Origin: Alicyclobacillus herbarius DSM 13609
GTDB lineage: Bacteria > Bacillota > Bacilli > Alicyclobacillales > Alicyclobacillaceae
Assembly (NCBI RefSeq): GCF_000430585.1
Contig: NZ_AUMH01000023.1
Span: 1-43,808, forward strand
Length of the DNA stretch: 43,808 nt
Direction of reading: 5' to 3'
Positions within the stretch are counted from its first letter, which is position 1. The number at the start of each line of letters is the position of its first letter. This document shows, piece after piece, positions 9,129 through 17,670 of the stretch. Both the position numbers and the translations under genes were made by a program. Below the pieces are notes generated by a model. It was not told the origin of the DNA, did not search any database, and saw only the letters and a list, made by a program, of their open reading frames with translations.

Positions 9129-9150
9129 GTCCGGAAAGGTCTTTCCGGAC
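9129..9150 (+). other. Intercistronic hairpin with TCCGGA core
   Basis: GTCCGGAAAG (9129-9138) and CTTTCCGGAC (9141-9150) are perfect 10-base inverted repeats separated by GT. The hairpin lies between the rhaB stop and the rhaEW ribosome site. No T-run follows, so an mRNA stability or processing element is likelier than a terminator. Confidence 0.6.
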
Positions 9151-9176
9151 ACGCAGTTGAAAGGAGATCATCTTTC

Positions 9177-11222
9177 ATGACGGCAACCTTTGTTCAGACT
9201 TCCTTGCGGGAATTAGTAGAACGATCCAATCGGTTGGGGTCGGATCGATCCGTTTGCAACTGGGGCGGTGGCAACACGTCGATGAAAACGGAGGAGACCG
9301 ACTTCCGCGGGCGTTCAGTGAAGGTCCTGTGGGTGAAAGGGAGCGGATCGGACTTGGCCGAGGCGACGGAAAAAAACTTCACCGCGCTGCGCCTGGATGA
9401 CGTCCTGCCGCTTTTGGAGCGGGACGCGTTGAGCGACGAAGAGATGGTCGAGTACCTGTCCCATTGCATGTTGGACGCGCGCCATCCGCGTTCTTCCATT
9501 GAAACGTTGCTACACGCGTTTCTGCCGTTCCCTCACATTGACCATACTCATCCGGACAGCATCATTTCGTTTTGTTGCGCGGATAACGGCCGTCAGCTCG
9601 CAGAGGAGCTGTTCGGCTCGCGCATGGTCTGGGTGCCTTACGTACGGCCCGGGTTTCAACTCTCCAAGATGATTGCCGAGGCGGTGGCCGCAAACCCCAA
9701 CTGCGAGCTGGTGCTCATGGAGAAGCACGGTCTCATTACGTGGGGCAATACGTCCGAGGAGTGCTATGAGAACACCTTGCGGGTGATTCGCGAGGCGGCG
9801 GATTTCATCGCAGCCCGGATAAACCCGGAAACGGTGTTTGGTGGCGCTCGGCACGAGGCGCTGCCAGAATCGCGGCGAAAAGCCGTGGTCGCCGAGGTAC
9901 TCCCTGTGGTGCGCGGGCTCGTCTCCGAATCGCAGCGGATGATCCTCACGTATGACGACGGCGAGGACTTACTGCAGTTTGTGAACAGCCAGGACGCCCC
10001 CGCGTTGTCGCAGGTGGGCGCGGCGTGTCCGGATCACCTCGTGCACACTAAGCGCGTGCCGCTGTTTGTCGACTGGCGGCCGGACGAGGAGACGGTGGAG
10101 CAACTCCTGGACAGGCTGCGCGAGGGTATCGCTGCCTACCGCGCCGCCTACACCGTATACTTTGAGCGCAATACGGACGGTCAACAGTCCATGGCCGATC
10201 CGTTCCCGCGCGTCATTTTGATTCCTGGCCTCGGCGTCATCGGCACAGGGAAGACGAAGAAAATGGCGAACGTCGCGGTGGCGCTGTATCGTCGTGCGGT
10301 GGCGGTGATGAAAGGGGCGACCGCCCTCGGCCGGTTTGTGTCACTCGATGAACACGAGTCGTTCCGTGTTGAATATTGGCCGCTGGAACTGTATAAGCTT
10401 TCGCTCGCTCCGCCGGAAAAGGAGTTGTCTCGCCAAGTGGCATTGGTCACTGGCGGTGCCGGCGGCATCGGCAGCGCGACCGCCGAGCGCCTGGCGGCGG
10501 CAGGAGCCCACGTCGTGATTGCCGACATCAACGTGGAGCGCGCGAACGAGGTGGCGGAGGAGCTGGCGAGTCAGTTTGGGGAAGGCACGGTCACGTCCGT
10601 TTACTTGGATGTGACGCGCGAGAAAGCGGTGGAGGACGCCCTGCGGGAAGCGGTTTTAGAATACGGTGGACTCGACCTGTTGGTCTCGAATGCGGGCTTG
10701 GCCAGTTCCGCTCCGGTGACGGAAACCAGTCTTGCGGAGTGGAACCGGAACCTATCGGTACTGGGCACTGGCTATTTCTTGACCTCGCGGGCCGCGTTTG
10801 CGATTATGAAGCAACAAGGGACAGGCGGCAGCATTATCTTTGTAGCTTCCAAAAACTCGGTGTACGCGGGCAAGGATGCGGCTGCTTACAGCAGTGCCAA
10901 GGCGCTCGAGATCCACCTCGCTCGCTGCCTGGCGGTCGAAGGCGGCCCGTATGGGATTCGCGTCAATTGCGTGCTCCCTGACGCTGTCTTGCAAGGTTCC
11001 CAGATTTGGAACTCAAGCTGGCGTGAGGAGCGCGCTGCGGCGTATGGAATTTCCCCTGATGAATTGGAAGAGTATTATAAGAATCGAACCCTCCTGCACG
11101 TCAACGTGGTGCCGGAAGACATCGCCGAAGCGATTGTGTTTTTCGCCTCGGCCCGCGCGGCGAAGACCACCGGGTGCATGTTGACCGTGGACGGCGGCGT
11201 GGCGGCAGCCTTCACCCGGTAA
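9177..11222 (+). CDS. rhaEW: Bifunctional rhamnulose-1-phosphate aldolase / short-chain dehydrogenase
   Basis: The 681-residue protein has two enzymes. Residues about 1-400 are a class II aldolase/adducin-type domain (NWGGGNTSMK, metal region HTHPDSI, EKHGLITWG) that splits rhamnulose 1-phosphate to dihydroxyacetone phosphate and L-lactaldehyde. Residues about 420-680 are a short-chain dehydrogenase (cofactor motif TGGAGGIGSATA, SNAG, Ser and YSSAK active site) that probably oxidises lactaldehyde. This is the arrangement known from Bacillus subtilis RhaEW (YuxG). ATG 9177 has AAGGAG at 9160-9165. It follows rhaB across a hairpin and precedes the regulator, completing the intracellular pathway. 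Confidence 0.93.
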   Translation: MTATFVQTSLRELVERSNRLGSDRSVCNWGGGNTSMKTEETDFRGRSVKVLWVKGSGSDLAEATEKNFTALRLDDVLPLLERDALSDEEMVEYLSHCMLDARHPRSSIETLLHAFLPFPHIDHTHPDSIISFCCADNGRQLAEELFGSRMVWVPYVRPGFQLSKMIAEAVAANPNCELVLMEKHGLITWGNTSEECYENTLRVIREAADFIAARINPETVFGGARHEALPESRRKAVVAEVLPVVRGLVSESQRMILTYDDGEDLLQFVNSQDAPALSQVGAACPDHLVHTKRVPLFVDWRPDEETVEQLLDRLREGIAAYRAAYTVYFERNTDGQQSMADPFPRVILIPGLGVIGTGKTKKMANVAVALYRRAVAVMKGATALGRFVSLDEHESFRVEYWPLELYKLSLAPPEKELSRQVALVTGGAGGIGSATAERLAAAGAHVVIADINVERANEVAEELASQFGEGTVTSVYLDVTREKAVEDALREAVLEYGGLDLLVSNAGLASSAPVTETSLAEWNRNLSVLGTGYFLTSRAAFAIMKQQGTGGSIIFVASKNSVYAGKDAAAYSSAKALEIHLARCLAVEGGPYGIRVNCVLPDAVLQGSQIWNSSWREERAAAYGISPDELEEYYKNRTLLHVNVVPEDIAEAIVFFASARAAKTTGCMLTVDGGVAAAFTR

Positions 11223-11228
11223 TGCAGG

Positions 11229-12029
11229 ATGAAAACTCCCAATGGTAAGTCGGTGATGAGTTCAATGTTGATGGCAGACCGGCACCGCAAAATTGTGGAA
11301 CTGGTGGAGCGCGAGGGAAGTGTGCGCGTCTCCGAACTCAGCGAGCTGTTCCAGGTGACCGAAGAGACGATACGGCGGGATTTGGATAAGCTGGAAGCCG
11401 AGGGCAAGATCCTACGCACGCATGGTGGCGCGGTGCGCAGTGACGAGCCTGGGTTGGAGATCCCGGTCTCGGAGCGGGAAATCGAACGGATTGAGCAAAA
11501 GCGGGCCATCGCCGCGAAGGCGATAGAGTGGGTTGAGCCAGGAGATCAAATTATCCTGGACGCCAGTACGACCGCGTGGCAGATGGCGAAGATTTTGCCC
11601 GACATCCCGCTAATTGTGGTTACCAATTCGGTCAAGGTGATCATGGAGTTGGCCGGCAAGGACAACATTCAGGTCATTTCGGTGGGCGGAAACCTGGCCG
11701 CCAGGTCGCTCTCGTTTGTCGGTCCCTTGGCCGAACGTTCGCTGGACAACTACCACGTGCGCAAGCTGTTTATGTCGTGCGGCGGCTGCCATCTGGACTA
11801 TGGCATCAGTGAGGCGACGGAAGAACAGGCACGAGTCAAGGCGAAGATGATTGCCAATGCGGATGATGTCATCCTGTTGGTGGATTCGAGCAAGTTTCAA
11901 AGGCGTGCGTTCACCCAGATTGCGCCGGTCGAGACGGCGGACGTGGTGATTACCGACGCCGAGGTGGACCCGGGTATCGTGGAACGGATGGAAGGCTTGT
12001 CCATCTCGGTGCACATTGTTCAGGAATAG
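11229..12029 (+). CDS. rhaR: DeoR-family transcriptional regulator of the rhamnose operon
   Basis: This 266-residue protein has an N-terminal winged HTH with the DeoR signature (RHRKIVELVEREGSVRVSEL, TEETIRRDLDKLE) and a C-terminal sugar-phosphate effector domain (LDASTTAWQMAK, VTNS, VGGNL, CGGCHLDYGISE, LLVDSSKF). The position inside the rha operon and the presence of B. subtilis rhaR in the equivalent operon make it the likely rhamnose repressor, probably acting at the palindrome at 6249-6273. ATG 11229 has only a weak site; ATG 11265 or 11271 would give a start closer to the usual family N-terminus. The terminator at 12053 follows. Confidence 0.88.
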   Translation: MKTPNGKSVMSSMLMADRHRKIVELVEREGSVRVSELSELFQVTEETIRRDLDKLEAEGKILRTHGGAVRSDEPGLEIPVSEREIERIEQKRAIAAKAIEWVEPGDQIILDASTTAWQMAKILPDIPLIVVTNSVKVIMELAGKDNIQVISVGGNLAARSLSFVGPLAERSLDNYHVRKLFMSCGGCHLDYGISEATEEQARVKAKMIANADDVILLVDSSKFQRRAFTQIAPVETADVVITDAEVDPGIVERMEGLSISVHIVQE

Positions 12030-12052
12030 GTTGTGGGCTGTAGGGACGATTA

Positions 12053-12078
12053 CCCCCACCGGAAGGTGGGGGTTTTTT
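12053..12078 (+). terminator. Intrinsic terminator of the rha operon
   Basis: CCCCCACC (12053-12060), loop GGAA, GGTGGGGG (12065-12072), then TTTTTT. An 8-bp GC-rich stem with a T-run is a textbook rho-independent terminator, separating rhaR from the polysaccharide locus. Confidence 0.95.
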
Positions 12079-12108
12079 GTTGGATAAAGAGCCTTTAGAA
12101 AATCCATA

Positions 12109-13569
12109 GTGAACGTATACACAAAGGTAACAGAACCTTCACGAACGACAGCTAATCTGAGCATGCGCGGATTTTCGACCGTCGTGCGGACGAGCTGGTC
12201 CGGTGCCCGCGCCCAAGCTTCCCGTACGAAATGGGGGAAATGGCTCATGCTCTATTTGCTGGACCTTGCGCTTCTATATGCATCGGTTGTCTTGTCGTTT
12301 CTCCTTCGCTTTGGTACGCACTGGCCGACGGCGAACTGGGAGGCTGCTCTGCACCTGTTGCCGTACCTGTTAGGGCTGGCGGCACTACTGAGCTACCTGC
12401 TCGACCTGAACGGTGGGCCGCGCCGCAAGCGTATGGGCGAAATTGTCCCGATTCTCGTGTTTTTGAACGGGGCCTTATTTGTCCTCTGTCTGGCCCTCTC
12501 ATTTTGGACTCGCCAGTTTGCGCTCCCGCGCAGCATCGCGGTCACCGCGTGTCTGGTCAATCTCCTGCTCGGCGTGCTCCTGCGCGGCGCTTGGCAGCGG
12601 ATCAAACAGCGGTCCTTGCCCCGCCGGGCGGTGTTGGTGTGTCGCTCGGCGGGCGAGGGACAGGCCTTGCGGCGGCAGCTCCAGTCGGTGTCGACACCGC
12701 TGTTCCAGGAGCTGCGGATTGCGGCGGCGGGAGCCGAGCACCTGCGCCCACTCGAGGCCGACACGGTCATTCTCAGTCCGAACCTGCGTTGGGAGGACCG
12801 ACAACAGATGGCGCTCACGGCGCTTGAATCCGGGCAAGAGGTCAAGGTCATGCCGTCGGCTGCGGACCTGATGCTGAGCCGATGCTCCGTGGAGCAACTC
12901 GGCGATACGCTGTTGTTGTCGATGCATCCGCTCGGCATCTCGGCGGCAGATGCCCTGGTCAAGCGCGTGATTGACGTATTGGGTGCGCTCGTTCTGATGC
13001 TCGCCACTGCCCCCATCTCCCTCCTGTTATTTCTGCTCATTCCGCTCACGTCCCCCGGCCCCGCGCTGTATCGGCAAGACCGCGTGGGCCAGAACGGGCG
13101 GGTCTTCACCATTTACAAGTTCCGCACCATGATTCCGGAGGCGGAACGCACAACCGGCCCGGTCCTGGCCGCCGCGGGCGATCCGCGCGTCACCCCGTTT
13201 GGCCGCATCTTGCGTGCCACTCGTCTGGATGAGCTGCCACAGCTGTTCAACGTCCTTAAAGGGGACATGAGCCTGGTCGGCCCCCGTCCCGAACGTCCGG
13301 AGTTCGTCCGCCAATTCGAAATCCGCATTGCGGGGTACGGTCTGCGGCATGTGGTTCGGCCGGGACTGACCGGACTGGCCCAGGTGCTTGGCGAGTACTC
13401 CACCGATGCGGCCGAAAAGCTGCGTTATGACCTGTGGTACGTGCGCCACTATTCGCCCGCACTCGATTTGAAAATCCTGCTCCAGACCGTGTTTGTTGTC
13501 CTGCGTCCAAGTCGGGCGCGTGGGGTTAAGACGAACCCCATCCCACTGGACGCCAGTGTCAAGTCGTAA
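12109..13569 (+). CDS. Polyprenyl-phosphate glycosyl-1-phosphate transferase (initiating sugar transferase)
   Basis: The enzyme places the first sugar 1-phosphate on undecaprenyl phosphate at the membrane, starting repeat-unit assembly. The 486-residue protein has about four N-terminal membrane segments (residues 47-165), a central soluble domain, one further membrane segment ([20 protein letters not shown]) and the bacterial sugar transferase domain with [40 protein letters not shown] and GPRPERPEF. Start GTG 12109 lacks a clear ribosome site; ATG 12247, with GGGGGA at 12233-12238, would begin just before the first membrane segment and may be the real start. It is the first gene of the polysaccharide locus. 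Confidence 0.9.
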   Translation: MNVYTKVTEPSRTTANLSMRGFSTVVRTSWSGARAQASRTKWGKWLMLYLLDLALLYASVVLSFLLRFGTHWPTANWEAALHLLPYLLGLAALLSYLLDLNGGPRRKRMGEIVPILVFLNGALFVLCLALSFWTRQFALPRSIAVTACLVNLLLGVLLRGAWQRIKQRSLPRRAVLVCRSAGEGQALRRQLQSVSTPLFQELRIAAAGAEHLRPLEADTVILSPNLRWEDRQQMALTALESGQEVKVMPSAADLMLSRCSVEQLGDTLLLSMHPLGISAADALVKRVIDVLGALVLMLATAPISLLLFLLIPLTSPGPALYRQDRVGQNGRVFTIYKFRTMIPEAERTTGPVLAAAGDPRVTPFGRILRATRLDELPQLFNVLKGDMSLVGPRPERPEFVRQFEIRIAGYGLRHVVRPGLTGLAQVLGEYSTDAAEKLRYDLWYVRHYSPALDLKILLQTVFVVLRPSRARGVKTNPIPLDASVKS

Positions 13570-13602
13570 CGAAAACGATGCAAAGGTTGAGGAGGCGCCT
13601 AC

Positions 13603-14928
13603 ATGCTACAAACGACTACTGCGGCTCAACAGCTGCTGGAGCGCATTCACAGCCGCACGGCCATCGTGGCGGTCGTCGGTCTCGGCTACGTGGGTCTGCC
13701 GTTGGCGGTGGAAAAGGCGAAAGCCGGGTACACGGTCATTGGGCTCGACCGGAACCCGCGCCGTGTAACCGCGGTTAGCCGAGGCGAGAGTTATATCGAC
13801 GACGTCTCGACGCTCGAACTGGAACCTTTGGTGACAGCTGGACAGCTGCGGGCGGGTCAGGATTTCGACGTCCTCGTGGATGCGGACGTGATTGTCATCT
13901 GCGTCCCGACGCCATTGACGAAAAACCTTACCCCTGATTTGCAGTACGTTCGGCACGTGACGGAGGAAGTTGCGCAGCGACTGCGACCGGGGCAGTTGGT
14001 TTCGCTGGAATCCACCACTTATCCGGGGACGACGGCCGAGGTGATGCTGCCCATCTTGTGCCGGAGCGGACTCCTTCCCGACCAGGACTTTTTCTTGGCC
14101 CATTCCCCTGAGCGGGTGGACCCCGGAAACAAGCTGTTCACCACCAAGAACACTACTAAGGTGGTGGGGGCGATTGGGGAAACCTCGTTGCGTGTGGCGT
14201 CCGCCTTTTATGAAACCACCATCGACCGGGTGATTGCGGTCAGCAGCAGTCAAGCGGCCGAGTTGACCAAGGTGTTTGAAAACACGTTTCGAGCGGTCAA
14301 CATCGCGTTGGTCAACGAGTTAACGATGCTTTGTGACCGACTCGGGTTATCCGTTTGGGAGGTGTTGGATGCTGCGTTCACCAAGCCGTTCGGCATTATG
14401 CCGTTCTATCCTGGTCCGGGCGTGGGTGGCCACTGCATCCCTATCGATCCTCACTACTTGGAATGGAAGGCGAAAGAGGTCAACTTCCACACGCACTTTA
14501 TTTCCCTGGCGGGCGAGATCAACCGCAGGATGCCTGAGTTCGTCAAGGACAAGGCGGTGCGTGTTTTGAACGACGCGGGATTGGCCATTTCGGGTGCCCA
14601 TGTGCTGTTGGTCGGTCTCGCGTACAAAAAGAACGTCTCCGATGTTCGCGAGTCCCCCGCGTTGGAGGTCATGCAGCTCCTGCATCAGGCCGGGGCAGAA
14701 ATCGCCTATCACGATCCGTTCGTCCCCGAATGTGTGACGCCCATCGGTTTGCGAAAGTCCGTTCCGCTAACCGATTCGGTGCTTGCTCGCCAGGACCTAG
14801 TCGTCATTACGACCAACCATGACGAGGTGGATTATCGGCGCGTGGTCGAGCTGTCCCAGCGCGTCCTCGACACCCGCAATGCCACGCGGGACGTGCCGGA
14901 GAGAGATGGAAAGGTGTGGTTGTTGTGA
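13603..14928 (+). CDS. wbpA: UDP-N-acetyl-D-glucosamine 6-dehydrogenase (WbpA-like)
   Basis: WbpA oxidises UDP-GlcNAc to UDP-GlcNAc-uronate with NAD+. The 441-residue protein has the N-terminal Rossmann motif VVGLGYVGLPLAV, CVPTPL, ESTTYPGTT, the catalytic Cys in PGPGVGGHCIPIDPHYL and the C-terminal domain with GLAYKKNVSDVRESPALE. The GGHCIPIDP form is typical of UDP-HexNAc dehydrogenases rather than UDP-glucose dehydrogenase. ATG 13603 has GAGGAGG at about 13587-13593. The following three genes are WbpB-, WbpD- and WbpE-like, which supports UDP-GlcNAc as substrate rather than UDP-ManNAc. Confidence 0.88.
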   Translation: MLQTTTAAQQLLERIHSRTAIVAVVGLGYVGLPLAVEKAKAGYTVIGLDRNPRRVTAVSRGESYIDDVSTLELEPLVTAGQLRAGQDFDVLVDADVIVICVPTPLTKNLTPDLQYVRHVTEEVAQRLRPGQLVSLESTTYPGTTAEVMLPILCRSGLLPDQDFFLAHSPERVDPGNKLFTTKNTTKVVGAIGETSLRVASAFYETTIDRVIAVSSSQAAELTKVFENTFRAVNIALVNELTMLCDRLGLSVWEVLDAAFTKPFGIMPFYPGPGVGGHCIPIDPHYLEWKAKEVNFHTHFISLAGEINRRMPEFVKDKAVRVLNDAGLAISGAHVLLVGLAYKKNVSDVRESPALEVMQLLHQAGAEIAYHDPFVPECVTPIGLRKSVPLTDSVLARQDLVVITTNHDEVDYRRVVELSQRVLDTRNATRDVPERDGKVWLL

Positions 14929-15896
14929 CTCAGGTGGCGGTCATTGGTGCGGGGCAGTGGGGCCGGAATCTCGTACGTACGTATGCCAAGCTCGGGGTGC
15001 TAGCGGTGGTGGCTGATGTGGACGAGACGGCGCGCGCCCTGCTCAGCCAGGAACACTCGGAGGTGTCGTGGTGTACGGATTTCCGACAGATTTTGCAGAG
15101 TGACATCCCGGCGGTGGCCATTGCGACGCCGGCCGCCACGCACTATTCACTCGCCCGCGAAGCGCTGCTGGCGCACAAGGATGTGTTTGTCGAAAAGCCG
15201 TTGACCCTGTCGGTCAGTGAGGCGCGGCGTCTGGTGGAGATCGCACGGCGGACAGGGCGGGTGCTGATGGTGGGCCATCTGCTCCTGTTTCAGCCGGGGA
15301 TTCAGAGGTTGAAGCAGTTGATTGATGAGGGGAGGGTGGGCGTTGTCCGCAGCATCCATCAGGAGCGGGTCAAGTTGGGCCGTGTGCGCACCGTTGAGGA
15401 TGTGACGTGGAGTCTTGGCGTGCACGACCTGGCCGTGCAGCACTTTCTCATCGGTACGGCGCCAGAGCGGGTGCGCGTGGTGGCACAAAACGTGCTGCCG
15501 TCCGGGGTTGCGGATGACGCCTATCTACACCTGGGATACCCTGGCGGGACGTGGAGCCATCTGCATGTTTCCTGGCTGTGGCCCATCTCACGACGGAGTC
15601 TGACCGTGATTGGCAGTGAGGGCATGTTGGTGTTCGACGAGATCGCCCAAACCTTGACGTATCACCACAAGGGGGTTCATCCCAATCTCGAGGTGTACGA
15701 CGAGGGAGAGGAGATGGTCCTCTCTTCCAGCGAATCGGCGTTGGAGTTGGAGTGCCGTCACTTTCTCGAGTGTGTCGAAACGCGCCGGAAGCCGATTGCG
15801 GACGGGAAGCAGGGGTTGGCGGTGGTCCAGGTGCTGGAGGCTGTGGCGGAACAGCTACGGGTCAGGCGTCGTGTGCGGAGAGGGGGATACCGGTGA
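14925..15896 (+). CDS. wbpB: Gfo/Idh oxidoreductase, UDP-GlcNAc-uronate 3-dehydrogenase (WbpB-like)
   Basis: WbpB oxidises C3 of UDP-GlcNAc-uronate to the 3-keto sugar used by WbpE. The 323-residue protein has the Rossmann motif [20 protein letters not shown], the VEKPLTLS family motif and the [18 protein letters not shown] segment typical of this subgroup, then [13 protein letters not shown]. Start GTG 14925 makes a GTGA overlap with wbpA and has AAAGG at 14911-14914; GTG 14916 is an alternative. Order and overlap with wbpA, wbpD and wbpE are the main evidence for the specific reaction. Confidence 0.83.
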   Translation: MTQVAVIGAGQWGRNLVRTYAKLGVLAVVADVDETARALLSQEHSEVSWCTDFRQILQSDIPAVAIATPAATHYSLAREALLAHKDVFVEKPLTLSVSEARRLVEIARRTGRVLMVGHLLLFQPGIQRLKQLIDEGRVGVVRSIHQERVKLGRVRTVEDVTWSLGVHDLAVQHFLIGTAPERVRVVAQNVLPSGVADDAYLHLGYPGGTWSHLHVSWLWPISRRSLTVIGSEGMLVFDEIAQTLTYHHKGVHPNLEVYDEGEEMVLSSSESALELECRHFLECVETRRKPIADGKQGLAVVQVLEAVAEQLRVRRRVRRGGYR

Positions 15897-16531
15897 ACGA
15901 GTCTCTGTATGATGTCCACCCCTCCGCCTGGGTCGACGAAGGGGCAACGATTGGGGAAGGAACGCGCATCTGGCATTTTTGCCACATATCCAGCCGCGCG
16001 CACATCGGTCGGGACTGCAATCTCGGACAGAACGTGTTTGTCGCAGATAACGTCGTCATCGGCAACCGCGTGAAGATCCAGAACAACGTGTCGGTCTACG
16101 AGGGCGTTACCCTCGAGGACGAGGTGTTTTGCGGTCCAAGTGTGGTCTTTACCAATGTCCGCACACCGCGCAGCGGCGTGCCGAGATCGGCCCATGAGTA
16201 TGAAAAGACCCTGGTCAAGCAAGGGGCGACGCTTGGGGCCAATGCGACCATTGTCTGCGGCGTCACCATCGGCAAGGCGGCCTTAGTCGCGGCTGGTGCG
16301 GTCGTTACCCACGACGTTCCCGACTACGCACGGGTGGCCGGCGTTCCGGCGCGTCTGGTGGGTTGGCAGTGTTGGTGCGGCGAAAAGCTCACCTTTACCG
16401 CAGGCGAGGCCCGTTGTCAGTGCGGGCGGGTGTACCGCCGGAGTCAAGACGGTGTAAACGCGATTGTTACTCAGGACGGTCTCGCCAGGCATGAAATACC
16501 GACCGTACAGGCGAAGGGAGCGACTCTTTGA
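15893..16531 (+). CDS. wbpD: Left-handed beta-helix N-acetyltransferase (WbpD-like)
   Basis: This enzyme acetylates the 3-amino group of UDP-2-acetamido-3-amino-glucuronate with acetyl-CoA. The 212-residue protein is built from hexapeptide repeats ([28 protein letters not shown]-like turns, [34 protein letters not shown]) and has the family loop FTNVRTPRS. The C-terminus adds a Cys-rich tail (CWCGEKL, CQCGRVY) resembling a small zinc ribbon, as seen in some homologues. GTG 15893 overlaps the wbpB stop (GTGA) with a G-rich site at 15880-15886; the frame continues upstream without a better start. Confidence 0.88.
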   Translation: MNESLYDVHPSAWVDEGATIGEGTRIWHFCHISSRAHIGRDCNLGQNVFVADNVVIGNRVKIQNNVSVYEGVTLEDEVFCGPSVVFTNVRTPRSGVPRSAHEYEKTLVKQGATLGANATIVCGVTIGKAALVAAGAVVTHDVPDYARVAGVPARLVGWQCWCGEKLTFTAGEARCQCGRVYRRSQDGVNAIVTQDGLARHEIPTVQAKGATL

Positions 16532-17670
16532 TGACCGTTCAGACCCCCTTACGGATTCCAATTTTTCATCCGGGAACCGAGTGGAACGCCTTGTCCGCGG
16601 AAGTGCTGGCGGCCGTCGAGCGTGTGCTCCGGGACGGACAGTTCATCCTCGGCCCAAATGTGCGTGCCTTTGAAGAGGAAGTAGCCGCCTACCTCGGCGT
16701 GCGTCATGCGGTCAGCGTCAACTCCGGAACGGATGCCCTGGTCATCGCCCTGCGTGCGGCTGGGATTGGCCCCGGGGATGAAGTCATCACGACGCCGTTC
16801 ACGTTTTTTGCCACGGTGGAGGCGATACACCACGTGGGCGCCTCGCCCGTGTTTGTGGATATCAATCCGGATACGTTTAACATCTGCCCAGAGGCTGTGG
16901 AGTCTGCGGTCACGGAGCGGACCAAGGCACTGCTGGTGGTGCATCTGTTTGGTCGCTCGTGTGCCATGGATGGCTTACAACGGGTGGCTGAGTCGTATGG
17001 GCTCCGGTTGGTGGAGGACTGTGCGCAGGCGTTTGGTGCCACTTACCGCGGCCGTAAGGTCGGAACGATGGGTGACGCCGGGTGTTTCTCGTTTTTTCCT
17101 TCCAAAAATCTGGGGGCGATTGGGGATGGCGGCCTGATTGCCACGAACGACGACCGTCTGGCTGAATTTGCTCGCATGCTGCGCACGCATGGGGGACGGG
17201 ACAAATACCGGAACGAAATGGTCGGTTACAACTCGCGGTTGGACGAGGTGCAGGCTGCGGTTTTGCGCGTCAAGCTGCCGTATGTGGACGCTTGGAACGA
17301 GCGGCGGCGGCAGATAGCGCAGGTGTATAACGCAGCTTTTGCGGGTCTTGACGGGGTGAACACCCCGGAGGGCGCTCCGGAGTTGGAGCATGTGTATCAC
17401 CAATACACGCTCCGCTTCCCGGCCGCGGTGCGCGACGCTGTCCAGCAACGGTTGGCTGAAGCCGGTGTCGACAGTAAAGTGTACTACCCAGTGCCTGTGC
17501 ACCGACTGCCGCTGTATGGCGAGGGCCAGCCTGCGCAGCCGGAAGCGGAGCGAGCGGCGGCGGAGGTGTTGTCCCTGCCGATGTGGCCGGGGCTGGGAAA
17601 GGAACAGCAGGAGCGTGTCATTCAAGCCGTGAGCGAGGTGTACCAATGGGCCATGTCGCGTTGGGTGTGA
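16531..17670 (+). CDS. wbpE: DegT/DnrJ/EryC1/StrS PLP aminotransferase (WbpE-like)
   Basis: WbpE transfers an amino group to the 3-keto sugar nucleotide. The 379-residue protein has the family blocks VRAFEEEVAAYLGVRHAVS, NSGTDALVIAL, VEDCAQAFGATYRGRKVGT and the PLP lysine in FFPSKNLGAIGDGG, followed by LRTHGGRDKY and YNSRLDEVQAAVL. ATG 16531 has AAGGGAG at 16514-16520 and overlaps the wbpD stop by one base. It completes the route to UDP-2,3-diacetamido-2,3-dideoxy-glucuronate. No WbpI-like C2 epimerase is seen, so the gluco rather than manno isomer may be used. Confidence 0.92.
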   Translation: MTVQTPLRIPIFHPGTEWNALSAEVLAAVERVLRDGQFILGPNVRAFEEEVAAYLGVRHAVSVNSGTDALVIALRAAGIGPGDEVITTPFTFFATVEAIHHVGASPVFVDINPDTFNICPEAVESAVTERTKALLVVHLFGRSCAMDGLQRVAESYGLRLVEDCAQAFGATYRGRKVGTMGDAGCFSFFPSKNLGAIGDGGLIATNDDRLAEFARMLRTHGGRDKYRNEMVGYNSRLDEVQAAVLRVKLPYVDAWNERRRQIAQVYNAAFAGLDGVNTPEGAPELEHVYHQYTLRFPAAVRDAVQQRLAEAGVDSKVYYPVPVHRLPLYGEGQPAQPEAERAAAEVLSLPMWPGLGKEQQERVIQAVSEVYQWAMSRWV

